Shown here in pieces: positions 1 through 5,416 of a stretch of DNA of 7,965 nt. The first letter of the stretch is position 1. Each line of letters begins with the position of its first letter. A model generated the notes under the pieces. That model ran no database searches. It had not been told where the DNA came from and saw only the letters and a list, made by a program, of their open reading frames with translations. Source of the stretch: Phyllobacteriaceae bacterium UBA1059 (GTDB lineage: Bacteria > Pseudomonadota > Alphaproteobacteria > Rhizobiales > Rhizobiaceae); the NCBI GenBank assembly GCA_002316345.1, contig DCDI01000073.1, forward strand, positions 12,296 through 20,260. The letters run 5' to 3'. The translations under genes were made by a program, and so were the position numbers.

Positions 1-53
1 TCTGCTCGACGCGATACAGCTTCGATCCCGCCGAGTTCCGGGTCAGGCACTGA
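1..53 (+). CDS. Possible 3' end of a rightward gene (partial)
   Basis: The third forward frame reads CSTRYSFDPAEFRVRH and stops at TGA 51-53. Most of its codons end in G or C, as expected for genes of this GC-rich genome, so it could be the C-terminus of a gene that converges on apaG. The piece is only 16 codons long and the other strand is also open through most of it (reading DQCLTRNSAGSKLYRVEQ), so a leftward gene start just beyond apaG is an alternative. I do not recognise a family from either reading. Confidence 0.25.
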   Translation, partial: CSTRYSFDPAEFRVRH

Positions 54-71
54 TCCAAGCGGCTCAGGTCC

Positions 72-467
72 TTAGTTCACGACGCGCGGCGTAGCCTGCG
101 GCGCGTCGAGCGAGAAGGCGGGAATGTCGACGCTGAACACGGCGCCGTCGCGGCCTTGCATGTCGTAGCGCCCGACCATGAAGCCTGATGGTGTGCTGAG
201 CGGGCAGCCTGACGTGTATTGAAAACTATCCCCGGGTTCGAGCTCCGGCTGCTCGCCGACAACACCTTCGCCGTCGACGATCTCCACCTTGCCGCGCGCA
301 TCGGTGATCTGCCAATGGCGGGCAACAAGGGTCACCGCCTGGTCCGACTTGTTGGCGATCGTGATGCGGTAGGCCCAGAGATAGTGGCTATCGTCTGGAT
401 CGGAGCGGTCCTCGAGATAGAACGGCTCGGCGGTGACTTCGATGTCATAGGTGGTGGCGCGATACAT
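72..467 (-). CDS. apaG: ApaG domain protein (Co2+/Mg2+ efflux-associated)
   Basis: This is a 131-residue single-domain ApaG protein, the usual length for the family. ApaG is a small soluble beta-sandwich (fibronectin-III/Ig-like) protein. In enterobacteria its loss affects cobalt resistance and magnesium efflux, but its biochemical role is unsettled. The sequence opens MYRATTYDIEV and contains SDPDDSHYLWAYRITIAN, the glycine-rich segment GEGVVGEQP followed by LEPGD, the signature YTSGCPLSTPSGFMVGRY and the end IPAFSL, all in family order. I chose ATG 467 because relatives begin MYRA. An in-frame GTG at 473 would add two residues and lies 4 bases after a GGGAA ribosome-binding-like site (478-482), so it remains possible. 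On the minus strand a perfect CTTGAC -35-type hexamer lies at 525-530, but no good -10 follows at the right distance. There is no signal peptide or membrane segment. The family call is firm; the physiological role is inferred from distant homologues. Confidence 0.93.
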   Translation of the reverse strand: MYRATTYDIEVTAEPFYLEDRSDPDDSHYLWAYRITIANKSDQAVTLVARHWQITDARGKVEIVDGEGVVGEQPELEPGDSFQYTSGCPLSTPSGFMVGRYDMQGRDGAVFSVDIPAFSLDAPQATPRVVN

Positions 468-525
468 GGTCACTCAGTTCCCGTCTTCCCGCCCGGTTGC
501 AGCTTTGCTGTCTCAACAAGCGCAG

Positions 526-561
526 TCAAGCCACACTGTTCCGCCGCTCGGACAGGCTTGA
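526..561. repeat. Imperfect hairpin in the apaG/mmcQ spacer
   Basis: TCAAGC (526-531) pairs with GCTTGA (556-561), CTG (536-538) with CAG (553-555), and TCCG (540-543) with CGGA (549-552). The loop is CCGCT, with bulges of 4 bases and 1 base, giving 13 base pairs in all. No U-tract follows on either strand, so it is not a standard terminator. It lies between two divergent genes and its left arm overlaps the CTTGAC hexamer that could serve apaG, so a role as an operator or leader structure is possible but unproven. Confidence 0.4.
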
Positions 562-640
562 TGGCTGGCGCTGGCGCGGATAGCGCGGGCAACTCCTCGC
601 CTCCACATGCATGCTTCTCGCCAGAACGATGTTTCAGTCG

Positions 641-662
641 TAGTCTCCTTTTGGGAGGACTA
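641..662 (+). promoter_or_regulatory. Hairpin covering the mmcQ ribosome binding site
   Basis: TAGTC (641-645) pairs with GACTA (658-662) and TCC (646-648) with GGA (654-656), with one bulged G (657) and the loop TTTTG. The right arm contains the GGGAGGA ribosome binding site (653-659), and the ATG at 665 starts just after the stem. Translation would require opening this hairpin. The complementarity is read directly from the sequence; regulation, for example by temperature or a protein, is only inferred. Confidence 0.4.
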
Positions 663-664
663 AA

Positions 665-988
665 ATGATGACGGAGGAAGATTTCCGCGCTTTGGCGCTT
701 TCCATGCCGCAGGCCGTTGAAGACAGCCATTTCGACGTGGCCGACTTCAGGGTCGGCGGGCATATTTTCGCGACCTTTCGCACACAGGACGGCCGCGCTG
801 TGGTGAAGCTTTCGCCGGAAGAGCAGATCCTGTTTCGCGAACAGGCGGAGGCGCTGTTCACGCCCGTCCCCGGAAGCTGGGGCGAAAAAGGCTGGACGAT
901 GATCGCGCTGGAGAAGATCGAGCCCGACCTGCTCCGCCAGGCCATGCACCTGGCTTGGCGGAGCGTGGCGCCGAGAGCGCTGCTTTAG
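665..988 (+). CDS. MmcQ/YjbR family protein
   Basis: This 107-residue protein has the length and motif order of the MmcQ/YjbR (CyaY-like fold) family. The first helix carries FRALALSMPQAVEDSHFD (7-24), followed by DFRVGGHIFATF (27-38), VVKLSPEEQ (46-54), the signature GEKGWTMIAL (73-82) and the helix LLRQAMHLAWRSVAP (89-103). Family members are small soluble proteins often labelled DNA-binding from their fold, but no target or reaction is established. The start is ATG 665, 6 bases after the strong GGAGG site (654-658). A second ATG follows directly at 668, and the first has the better spacing. The gene appears monocistronic: it diverges from apaG and converges on metZ with only 10 bases between stop codons. 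Its ribosome binding site lies in a hairpin, described separately. The family is secure; the function is unknown. Confidence 0.9.
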   Translation: MMTEEDFRALALSMPQAVEDSHFDVADFRVGGHIFATFRTQDGRAVVKLSPEEQILFREQAEALFTPVPGSWGEKGWTMIALEKIEPDLLRQAMHLAWRSVAPRALL

Positions 989-1006
989 ATCCGAACCTTC
1001 AGATCT
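987..1006. terminator. Weak inverted repeat across the mmcQ/metZ convergent stops
   Basis: AGATC (987-991) is inverted as GATCT (1002-1006), with GAA and TTC also facing each other inside. The repeat overlaps the TAG of the mmcQ-family gene and the TGA of metZ. It could act as a bidirectional stop for two convergent transcripts. However, the stem is only 5 base pairs, AT-rich and lacks a T-run, so this is a weak call. No better terminator is visible in the 10-base gap. Confidence 0.2.
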
Positions 1007-2183
1007 TCGACAAAGCCTGATCGAAGTCGGCGATCAGATCGTCGGTGTCCTCCAGGCCGGTGGAGAAGCGCAACGTGCCTTCGCCGATGCCGCCTTCCGC
1101 GCGCGCTTCCGGCGTCAGGTTCTTGTGGGTGGTGGTTGCCGGATGGGTGATCAGGCTCTTTGCATCGCCGAGATTGTTGGAGATCAAAACGATATCCAGC
1201 GCGTTGGCGACACCGAAAGCCGCTGCCTTGTCTTTCAGCTCGAAGCAGATCAGCGTGGAGCCGCCGGTCATCTGCCGCGCGATGATCTCGGCCTGCGGAT
1301 GGTCCTTGCGGCCGGGATAGATGACCTTCGAAACCTTGGGATGATCGGCCAGGAAGTCTGCGATCTTAGCCGCGCTTTCCGTCTGCTGCTTGACGCGAAG
1401 CGGCAGTGTTTCCAAGCCCTTCAGCAGGGTCCAGGCATTGAACGGCGACAGGCTCGGGCCGGTGTGGCGGAAATAATCCTGCAGCTTTTCTTCGATCCAC
1501 TCCTTGTCCGACAAGATGACGCCGCCGAGGCAGCGGCCCTGTCCGTCGATATGCTTGGTGGCGGAATAAACCACGACATGCGCGCCGAGTTCGAGCGGCT
1601 TCTGCTGCAAGGGCGTGGCGAAGACGTTGTCGACCACGAGGCGCGCATTGATGCTGTTCGCGATCTTGGCGACAGCCGCGATATCCACGACCTCAAGCGT
1701 CGGGTTGGTCGGGCTTTCCAGGAAGAACAGTTTGGTGTTGGGGCGCACGGCCTGTTCCCAGGCCTGCAGATCGCGGCCATCGACCAGCGTGGACTCGATG
1801 CCATAACGCGGCATCAGGGTTTCGATGATCCAGCGGCAGGACCCGAAAAGCGCGCGCGCAGCGACGACATGGTCGCCGGCCTTGAGGCTGCAAAGAAGGG
1901 CGGCGGCAACGGCGGCCATGCCGGATGCGGTGGCTCGGGCTTCTTCCGCACCTTCCAGCGCGCACATGCGCTTTTCGAAGATGTCGTTGGTGGGGTTGGC
2001 ATAGCGCGAATAGATGAAGCCGGGTTCTTCGCCCTTGAAGCGCGCTTCCGCCTGCTCGGCCGTGTCGTAAACGAAGCCCTGGGTGAGGTGGATCGCCTCC
2101 GACATTTCACCGAAGTTCGATCGCAGCGCGCCTGCGTGGACGAGGGTGGTGGCGGGTTTCCAGTTGCGCGTATCAAAGCTCAT
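999..2183 (-). CDS. metZ: O-succinylhomoserine sulfhydrylase
   Basis: This PLP enzyme of the Cys/Met metabolism family makes homocysteine from O-succinylhomoserine and sulfide, the direct sulfhydrylation route to methionine in many alphaproteobacteria. Numbering from my chosen start, the phosphate/substrate loop YSRYANPT is at 58-65, ASGMAA at 86-91, ESPTNPTLEVVDI at 156-168, the PLP-ring aspartate in VVDNVFATP at residue 185, and the Schiff-base lysine in SATKHIDGQGR at residue 210. The C-terminal part has the substrate-binding segment LISNNLGDAKSLITHPATTTH and the end RFSTGLEDTDDL. I chose the third of three consecutive ATGs (2181-2183), giving 394 residues, because GGGA lies 7 bases upstream. 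A GTG at 2213 would extend the frame by ten residues but directly abuts a terminator U-tract and lacks a ribosome site. The SAM-II riboswitch directly upstream fits methionine synthesis. MetZ is favoured over cystathionine gamma-synthase or MetY by length and by the rhizobial SAM-II context. Confidence 0.93.
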   Translation of the reverse strand: MSFDTRNWKPATTLVHAGALRSNFGEMSEAIHLTQGFVYDTAEQAEARFKGEEPGFIYSRYANPTNDIFEKRMCALEGAEEARATASGMAAVAAALLCSLKAGDHVVAARALFGSCRWIIETLMPRYGIESTLVDGRDLQAWEQAVRPNTKLFFLESPTNPTLEVVDIAAVAKIANSINARLVVDNVFATPLQQKPLELGAHVVVYSATKHIDGQGRCLGGVILSDKEWIEEKLQDYFRHTGPSLSPFNAWTLLKGLETLPLRVKQQTESAAKIADFLADHPKVSKVIYPGRKDHPQAEIIARQMTGGSTLICFELKDKAAAFGVANALDIVLISNNLGDAKSLITHPATTTHKNLTPEARAEGGIGEGTLRFSTGLEDTDDLIADFDQALSKI

Positions 2184-2213
2184 CATCATGTCCCAAAACT
2201 GAAAGACCGGCAC

Positions 2214-2242
2214 AAAAAAACCGGCCGCGACGTCGCAACCGG
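2214..2242 (-). terminator. Intrinsic terminator in the metZ leader
   Basis: Read on the minus strand, CCGGTTGCGA pairs with TCGCGGCCGG as a ten-pair stem including two G-U pairs, closing on a tight CG turn. The stem (2221-2242) is followed without a gap by seven T's (2214-2220). It lies downstream of the SAM-II aptamer and upstream of the metZ ATG, so it would stop transcription before the gene. This is the probable expression platform of the riboswitch. The outer CCGG of the left arm is also part of a GACCGG segment that can pair with the aptamer. Confidence 0.82.
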
Positions 2243-2262
2243 TCCAAAAGGCTCAACGCCCG

Positions 2263-2320
2263 CGGTCCTTTAGCGACTTGTTTAACGTGGCTGCAAGCCG
2301 ACCGGCAAATCACCACGGGA
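2263..2320 (-). promoter_or_regulatory. SAM-II riboswitch aptamer (metZ leader)
   Basis: The minus strand shows the conserved SAM-II core in order: CGTGGTGATTTG, then CTTGCAGCCACGTTAAA, then GCTAAAGGACC. Stem P1 is CGTGG (2317 to 2313) with CCACG (2290 to 2286). The pseudoknot is CGGTC in the loop (2304 to 2300) with GACCG (2267 to 2263). SAM-II is an established class of S-adenosylmethionine-binding RNA found mainly in alphaproteobacteria upstream of metA, metX and metZ genes. Binding SAM is expected to lower expression of metZ. Here an intrinsic terminator follows about 20 bases later, which argues for control by early termination rather than by hiding the ribosome site; the metZ ribosome site lies well outside the aptamer. 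The aptamer call rests on near-identity to the consensus. Confidence 0.93.
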
Positions 2321-2328
2321 TAAGGTCC

Positions 2329-2356
2329 TTTAGACCCGCGCGAATGCTTGCGTCAA
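2329..2356 (-). promoter_or_regulatory. Sigma-70-type promoter of metZ
   Basis: On the minus strand TTGACG (2356 to 2351) is followed after 16 bases by TCTAAA (2334 to 2329), matching 5 of 6 and 4 of 6 bases of the -35 and -10 consensus. The transcript would begin near 2321-2323, immediately before P1 of the SAM-II aptamer. That position is what a functional riboswitch leader requires and gives independent support. The promoter lies about 50 bases from the dcd start on the other strand. Confidence 0.62.
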
Positions 2357-2402
2357 CCTTGCGCTTTGCCCATCCTCGCGCACGCGTAGGAGTAGGCTCA
2401 GG

Positions 2403-3485
2403 TTGCGTACAGGCATTCTTCCCGATCGAAACATAGCGGCGCTTTTTCAAAGCGGCGCGCTGACGACTGGCCGTCCGCTCGACACCGACCAGATCCAGCC
2501 GGCGAGCCTCGATTTGCGCCTAGGTGCAAAAGCTTACCGCGTGCGTGCGAGCTTTCTGCCGGGCCAAGCGAGCACGGTCGAAGCCAAGCTCGACCGCCTG
2601 AAGCTGCACGAGATCGACCTCAGCGCCGGCGCGGTGCTGGAAACCGGCTGCGTTTACATCGTGCCGCTGCTGGAGGCGCTTGCGCTGCCGAGCGAGATCG
2701 CGGCCTCCGCCAATCCGAAAAGCTCGACCGGCCGGCTCGACATCTTTACGCGTGTGATGACGGATCACGGCCAGGAATTCGACAAGATCCCGGCCGGCTA
2801 TCGCGGCCCGCTCTATCTCGAAGTCTCCCCGCGTACCTTCCCGATCGTGGTGCGCACCGGCTCGAGACTGTCGCAGATCCGCTTCCGCACGGGCTCGGCG
2901 ATGCTGGACGGCGCAGCGCTGCTCGATCTGCATGAGCGCGAAACGCTGGTCGCATCCGAACAGCCCAACATTTCCGGCAACGGTATCGCGCTGTCGATCG
3001 ACCTCAAGGGAGCCGGTGGTGGCGTGATCGGCTATCGCGGCAAGCATCACACCGGCGTGGTGGATGTTGATAAGCGCGCAGCTCAAGACGCAGCCGACTT
3101 CTGGGAGCCGCTGACGGATCGCGGCCAGGGCGAGCTGATCCTCGATCCCGACGAGTTTTATATCCTGGTTTCGCGCGAAGCCGTGCATGTTCCGCCCGAT
3201 TTTGCGGCGGAAATGACCCCTTTCGACCCGCTGGTAGGGGAATTTCGGGTCCATTATGCCGGTTTTTTCGACCCCGGCTTCGGCCATTCGCAGGCTGGCG
3301 GTACGGGAAGCCGTGCCGTGCTGGAAGTGCGCAGCCACGAAGTGCCGTTCATTCTCGAACACGGCCAGATCGTCGGCCGTCTAGTATACGAGCATATGCA
3401 GGGGCGGCCCGATGCGCTTTATGGCGCGGACCTCCAGTCGAACTACCAGGCGCAGGGCCTGAAGCTGTCCAAGCATTTCCGTTGA
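2403..3485 (+). CDS. dcd: dCTP deaminase, double-domain alphaproteobacterial type
   Basis: The enzyme deaminates dCTP to dUTP, the precursor for dTMP synthesis. At 360 residues it is nearly twice the length of the E. coli enzyme (about 190) and carries two copies of the dUTPase-like beta fold. The first copy has QIQPASLDLRLG (30-41), the active-site segment KSSTGRLDIFTR (105-116) and LYLEVSP (137-143), which match the catalytic Ser/Arg and Glu of E. coli Dcd. The second has FDPLVGEFRVHYAGFFDPGFG (split by divergence), RAVLEVRS and GQIVGRLVYE near the C-terminus, but lacks the SSxxRL segment, so it is probably structural. This two-domain form is typical of alphaproteobacteria. The start is TTG 2403, 10 bases after AGGAG (2388-2392), giving the expected N-terminus MRTGILPDRNIAALF. 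No in-frame ATG lies close by. The gene is divergent from metZ, sharing a 219-base spacer with its leader. I could not identify its own promoter. Confidence 0.93.
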   Translation: MRTGILPDRNIAALFQSGALTTGRPLDTDQIQPASLDLRLGAKAYRVRASFLPGQASTVEAKLDRLKLHEIDLSAGAVLETGCVYIVPLLEALALPSEIAASANPKSSTGRLDIFTRVMTDHGQEFDKIPAGYRGPLYLEVSPRTFPIVVRTGSRLSQIRFRTGSAMLDGAALLDLHERETLVASEQPNISGNGIALSIDLKGAGGGVIGYRGKHHTGVVDVDKRAAQDAADFWEPLTDRGQGELILDPDEFYILVSREAVHVPPDFAAEMTPFDPLVGEFRVHYAGFFDPGFGHSQAGGTGSRAVLEVRSHEVPFILEHGQIVGRLVYEHMQGRPDALYGADLQSNYQAQGLKLSKHFR

Positions 3486-3508
3486 TACGAGGCGTGGCGC
3501 TGATCGAA

Positions 3509-3531
3509 CACAGCGCTCTGAACAGAGTGTG
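3509..3531. terminator. Weak hairpin after dcd
   Basis: CTCTG (3516-3520) faces CAGAG (3523-3527), and CACA (3509-3512) can pair with TGTG (3528-3531) across a 3-base bulge. It begins 23 bases after the dcd stop. No T-run follows, and the inner loop of two bases is too tight for the last pair, so any terminator activity would be weak. Confidence 0.2.
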
Positions 3532-3576
3532 ATCGCACTGCGGCAGCATTAGCTGTAACTGATCTGAGCGCGGCGC

Positions 3577-3590
3577 GTTGATGCATCAAC
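3577..3590. promoter_or_regulatory. Perfect 14-base palindrome upstream of the HAD-ATPase gene
   Basis: GTTGATGCATCAAC is identical to its reverse complement and ends 24 bases before the ATG at 3615. A perfect dyad without a loop is a typical shape for a dimeric repressor or activator site rather than for an RNA hairpin. Its position would overlap a transcription start or block elongation. It resembles an FNR/FixK box (TTGAT-N4-ATCAA), but the half-sites are two bases too close, so I do not assign a regulator. Confidence 0.4.
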
Positions 3591-3614
3591 AAAGGCTGCC
3601 TGATCGGAGAACGG

Positions 3615-5327
3615 ATGTATTATATCGCGCTGGCGACGGACTATGACGGAACGCTTGCCACCCATGGCAAGGTTTCTGCCGAAACGTTGGCGGCGCTGAA
3701 GCGGTTCAAGGAAAGCGGGCGCAAGCTCATCCTCGTCACCGGCCGTGAGCTGCCGGACCTGAAGGAATGTTTCCCCGAGTTCAAGCTGTTCGACAAGATC
3801 GTCGCCGAGAATGGCGCGCTGATCTACACGCCCGCCAGCGAAGAAGAGCGCGTGATCGCCACGCCGCCGCCGCCGGCTTTTATCGAAGCGCTTAAGGAAC
3901 GCGGCGTGGATCGCATGTCAGTGGGGCGCGCCATCGTCGCGACCTGGGAGCCGCATCAGAATACGGCACTGGACCTCATCCGCGAACAGGGCCTGGAACT
4001 CGAAATCATCTTCAACAAGAGCGCCGTGATGATCCTGCAAAGCGGGGTCAACAAGGCGACGGGCCTCGATGCCGCGCTCGATGATCTCGGCTTTTCCGCA
4101 CACAACGTCATCGGCATTGGTGATGCCGAGAACGACCATGCGCTGCTGCGCCGCTGCGGGCTTGGGGTCGCGGTAGCCAACGCCATTCCGGCCCTGAAAG
4201 AAACGGCCGACCTCGTGATGCGCTCGGAGCGAGGGCGCGCGGTCGAGAACCTGATCGACCGCGTGCTGAAGAAGGGCGGCGAGGAACCGCTGGTTCAGAA
4301 GCAGGCGGTTGCCGTTGGCTGCAACGACGATGATACGCCTGTCGAGCTTTGGCCGACAGACACGGTGCTGATCGCCGGCACGTCCGGCATCGGCAAGTCC
4401 ACGCTGGCGACGGCACTGACTGAACGCTTCGTGGAAAAGGATTTCCAGTTCTGCGTGTTCGACCCGGAAGGCGATTATGACGGGCTGGAACATGCGGTCG
4501 TGGTCGGCGATGGCGAGGCTGCACCGACCAAGGAACAGGCCCTGCAGCTGCTGGAACAGAGCCGCACCAACATCGTGGTGAGCACGCTTGCGCTCGGCCT
4601 GGATGAGCGTCCGCCCTTCTTCACCGACTTCCTGCCTGAACTCGGCCGGCTGCGCTCGCGCTGCGCCCGACCGCATTGGCTGATCGTCGATGAAACGCAT
4701 CACCTTATGCCGAAGCGCCGCGAAGACACGCCGCTGGTGCTGTCGGTGCGTTTTCCGGGCATGATCATGATCACCGTGCATCCGGATTCCGTGTCGGCTG
4801 ATGCGCTGAAGCTCGCGACGGCGGTGATCGCGCTGGGGCCGGAAGGCGACAAGGTCATCAAGAAATTCTGCGCCATGACCGGCCGCGACATGCCCGCAGG
4901 CGTGAAGCCGGCATCGGATGAGCAGGTACTGTTCTGGCGTCCTGACGGCGAGGACGCGCCGCGCCCGATCACGCCGATCAAGCCGCTGCAATCGCGCAAG
5001 CGCCATTCGCGTAAATATGCGGTCGGCACGCTCAACGAGCAGGGCAGCTTCTATTTCCGCGGCCCAGGCGACAAGATGAACCTGCGCATCCAGAATCTCA
5101 TGATCTTCGTCCAGGTCGCGGAAGGGATCGACGAGGAAACCTGGCTGCACCATCTGCGCGCCGGCGACTTTTCGACCTGGTTCAAGAAGCAGCTGCGCGA
5201 CGACGAGATGGCGGAAGAAGCGCGCGCCATCGAGCAGGATGACAGCTTGTCGCCAGATGATACGCGCAAGGGCATCATCGAAGCCGTGCGCCGCCGTTAC
5301 ACCGCGCCGGATGCCGCACCGGAATGA
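3615..5327 (+). CDS. HAD phosphatase fused to a HerA/DUF87-like ATPase
   Basis: This is a 570-residue fusion. Residues 1-220 are a Cof-type (HAD-IIB) hydrolase with all four motifs: DYDGT (9-13, nucleophile D9 and acid D11), LVTGR (T42), the lysine in GVNKATG (K147), and GIGDAENDHALL (D170, D174). Family members dephosphorylate sugar phosphates and similar small molecules. Residues about 240-450 are a P-loop ATPase: Walker A GTSGIGKST (255-263), the FDPEGDYDG strand typical of HerA/DUF87 proteins (282-290), Walker B WLIVDE (355-360), and TVHP (387-390) where HerA-like proteins often carry TQxP. A C-terminal module (about 465-535) has the pattern HHLRAGDFSTWF and a charged tail; I cannot name it with confidence, though it recalls DUF5752-type domains. 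There are no membrane segments. The start is ATG 3615, 5 bases after GGAG. It seems to be a single gene: dcd is 129 bases upstream, and the next gene has its own likely promoter. Function unknown; both catalytic centres look intact. Confidence 0.85.
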   Translation: MYYIALATDYDGTLATHGKVSAETLAALKRFKESGRKLILVTGRELPDLKECFPEFKLFDKIVAENGALIYTPASEEERVIATPPPPAFIEALKERGVDRMSVGRAIVATWEPHQNTALDLIREQGLELEIIFNKSAVMILQSGVNKATGLDAALDDLGFSAHNVIGIGDAENDHALLRRCGLGVAVANAIPALKETADLVMRSERGRAVENLIDRVLKKGGEEPLVQKQAVAVGCNDDDTPVELWPTDTVLIAGTSGIGKSTLATALTERFVEKDFQFCVFDPEGDYDGLEHAVVVGDGEAAPTKEQALQLLEQSRTNIVVSTLALGLDERPPFFTDFLPELGRLRSRCARPHWLIVDETHHLMPKRREDTPLVLSVRFPGMIMITVHPDSVSADALKLATAVIALGPEGDKVIKKFCAMTGRDMPAGVKPASDEQVLFWRPDGEDAPRPITPIKPLQSRKRHSRKYAVGTLNEQGSFYFRGPGDKMNLRIQNLMIFVQVAEGIDEETWLHHLRAGDFSTWFKKQLRDDEMAEEARAIEQDDSLSPDDTRKGIIEAVRRRYTAPDAAPE

Positions 5328-5354
5328 GGAAAGGCCACTCGATCGGTTCGCTGC

Positions 5355-5383
5355 CCTGACAAGGGCCGGCCTGCTTCCTATGT
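5355..5383 (+). promoter_or_regulatory. Candidate promoter of the aldo/keto reductase gene
   Basis: CCTGAC (5355-5360) and CTATGT (5378-5383) each match 5 of 6 bases of the alphaproteobacterial CTTGAC/CTATAT pattern, with the preferred 17-base spacing. The start would be near 5390, leaving a leader of about 25 bases before ATG 5417. It lies entirely in the spacer after the HAD-ATPase stop, so the reductase is probably transcribed independently. Confidence 0.5.
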
Positions 5384-5416
5384 AAGGCTGCAATCCCAAG
5401 CAGAAGGAAGCGTACC

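Noticed and set aside
219..668. 149-codon forward frame opposite apaG and through the spacer
   Set aside because: The reverse frame encodes a convincing ApaG. This frame runs through the hairpins and ends inside the mmcQ start.
470..949. 159-codon reverse frame across the mmcQ-family gene and the spacer
   Set aside because: It covers the opposite strand of a recognised family gene and an obviously structured spacer; no domain seen.
1125..2273. Long forward open frame (382 codons) opposite metZ
   Set aside because: It is an exact shadow of metZ and its riboswitch leader on the other strand, has no family motifs, and arises from the GC-rich third positions of metZ.
2520..3362. 280-codon reverse open frame opposite dcd
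   Set aside because: It is a shadow of a well-identified dCTP deaminase and has no start context or motifs.
3577..3590. FNR/FixK box reading of the palindrome
   Set aside because: The consensus TTGAT-N4-ATCAA needs four central bases; here only two separate the half-sites.
5332..5372. AGGCC/GGCCT inverted repeat as a terminator of the HAD-ATPase gene
   Set aside because: The stem is only five pairs with a loop of about 31 bases and no T-run, and it overlaps the better-supported promoter of the next gene.
3918..5399. 493-codon reverse open frame opposite the HAD-ATPase gene
   Set aside because: The forward frame has complete HAD and Walker motifs and a ribosome site. The reverse product is rich in Arg, His, Gln and Ala with no recognisable domain.
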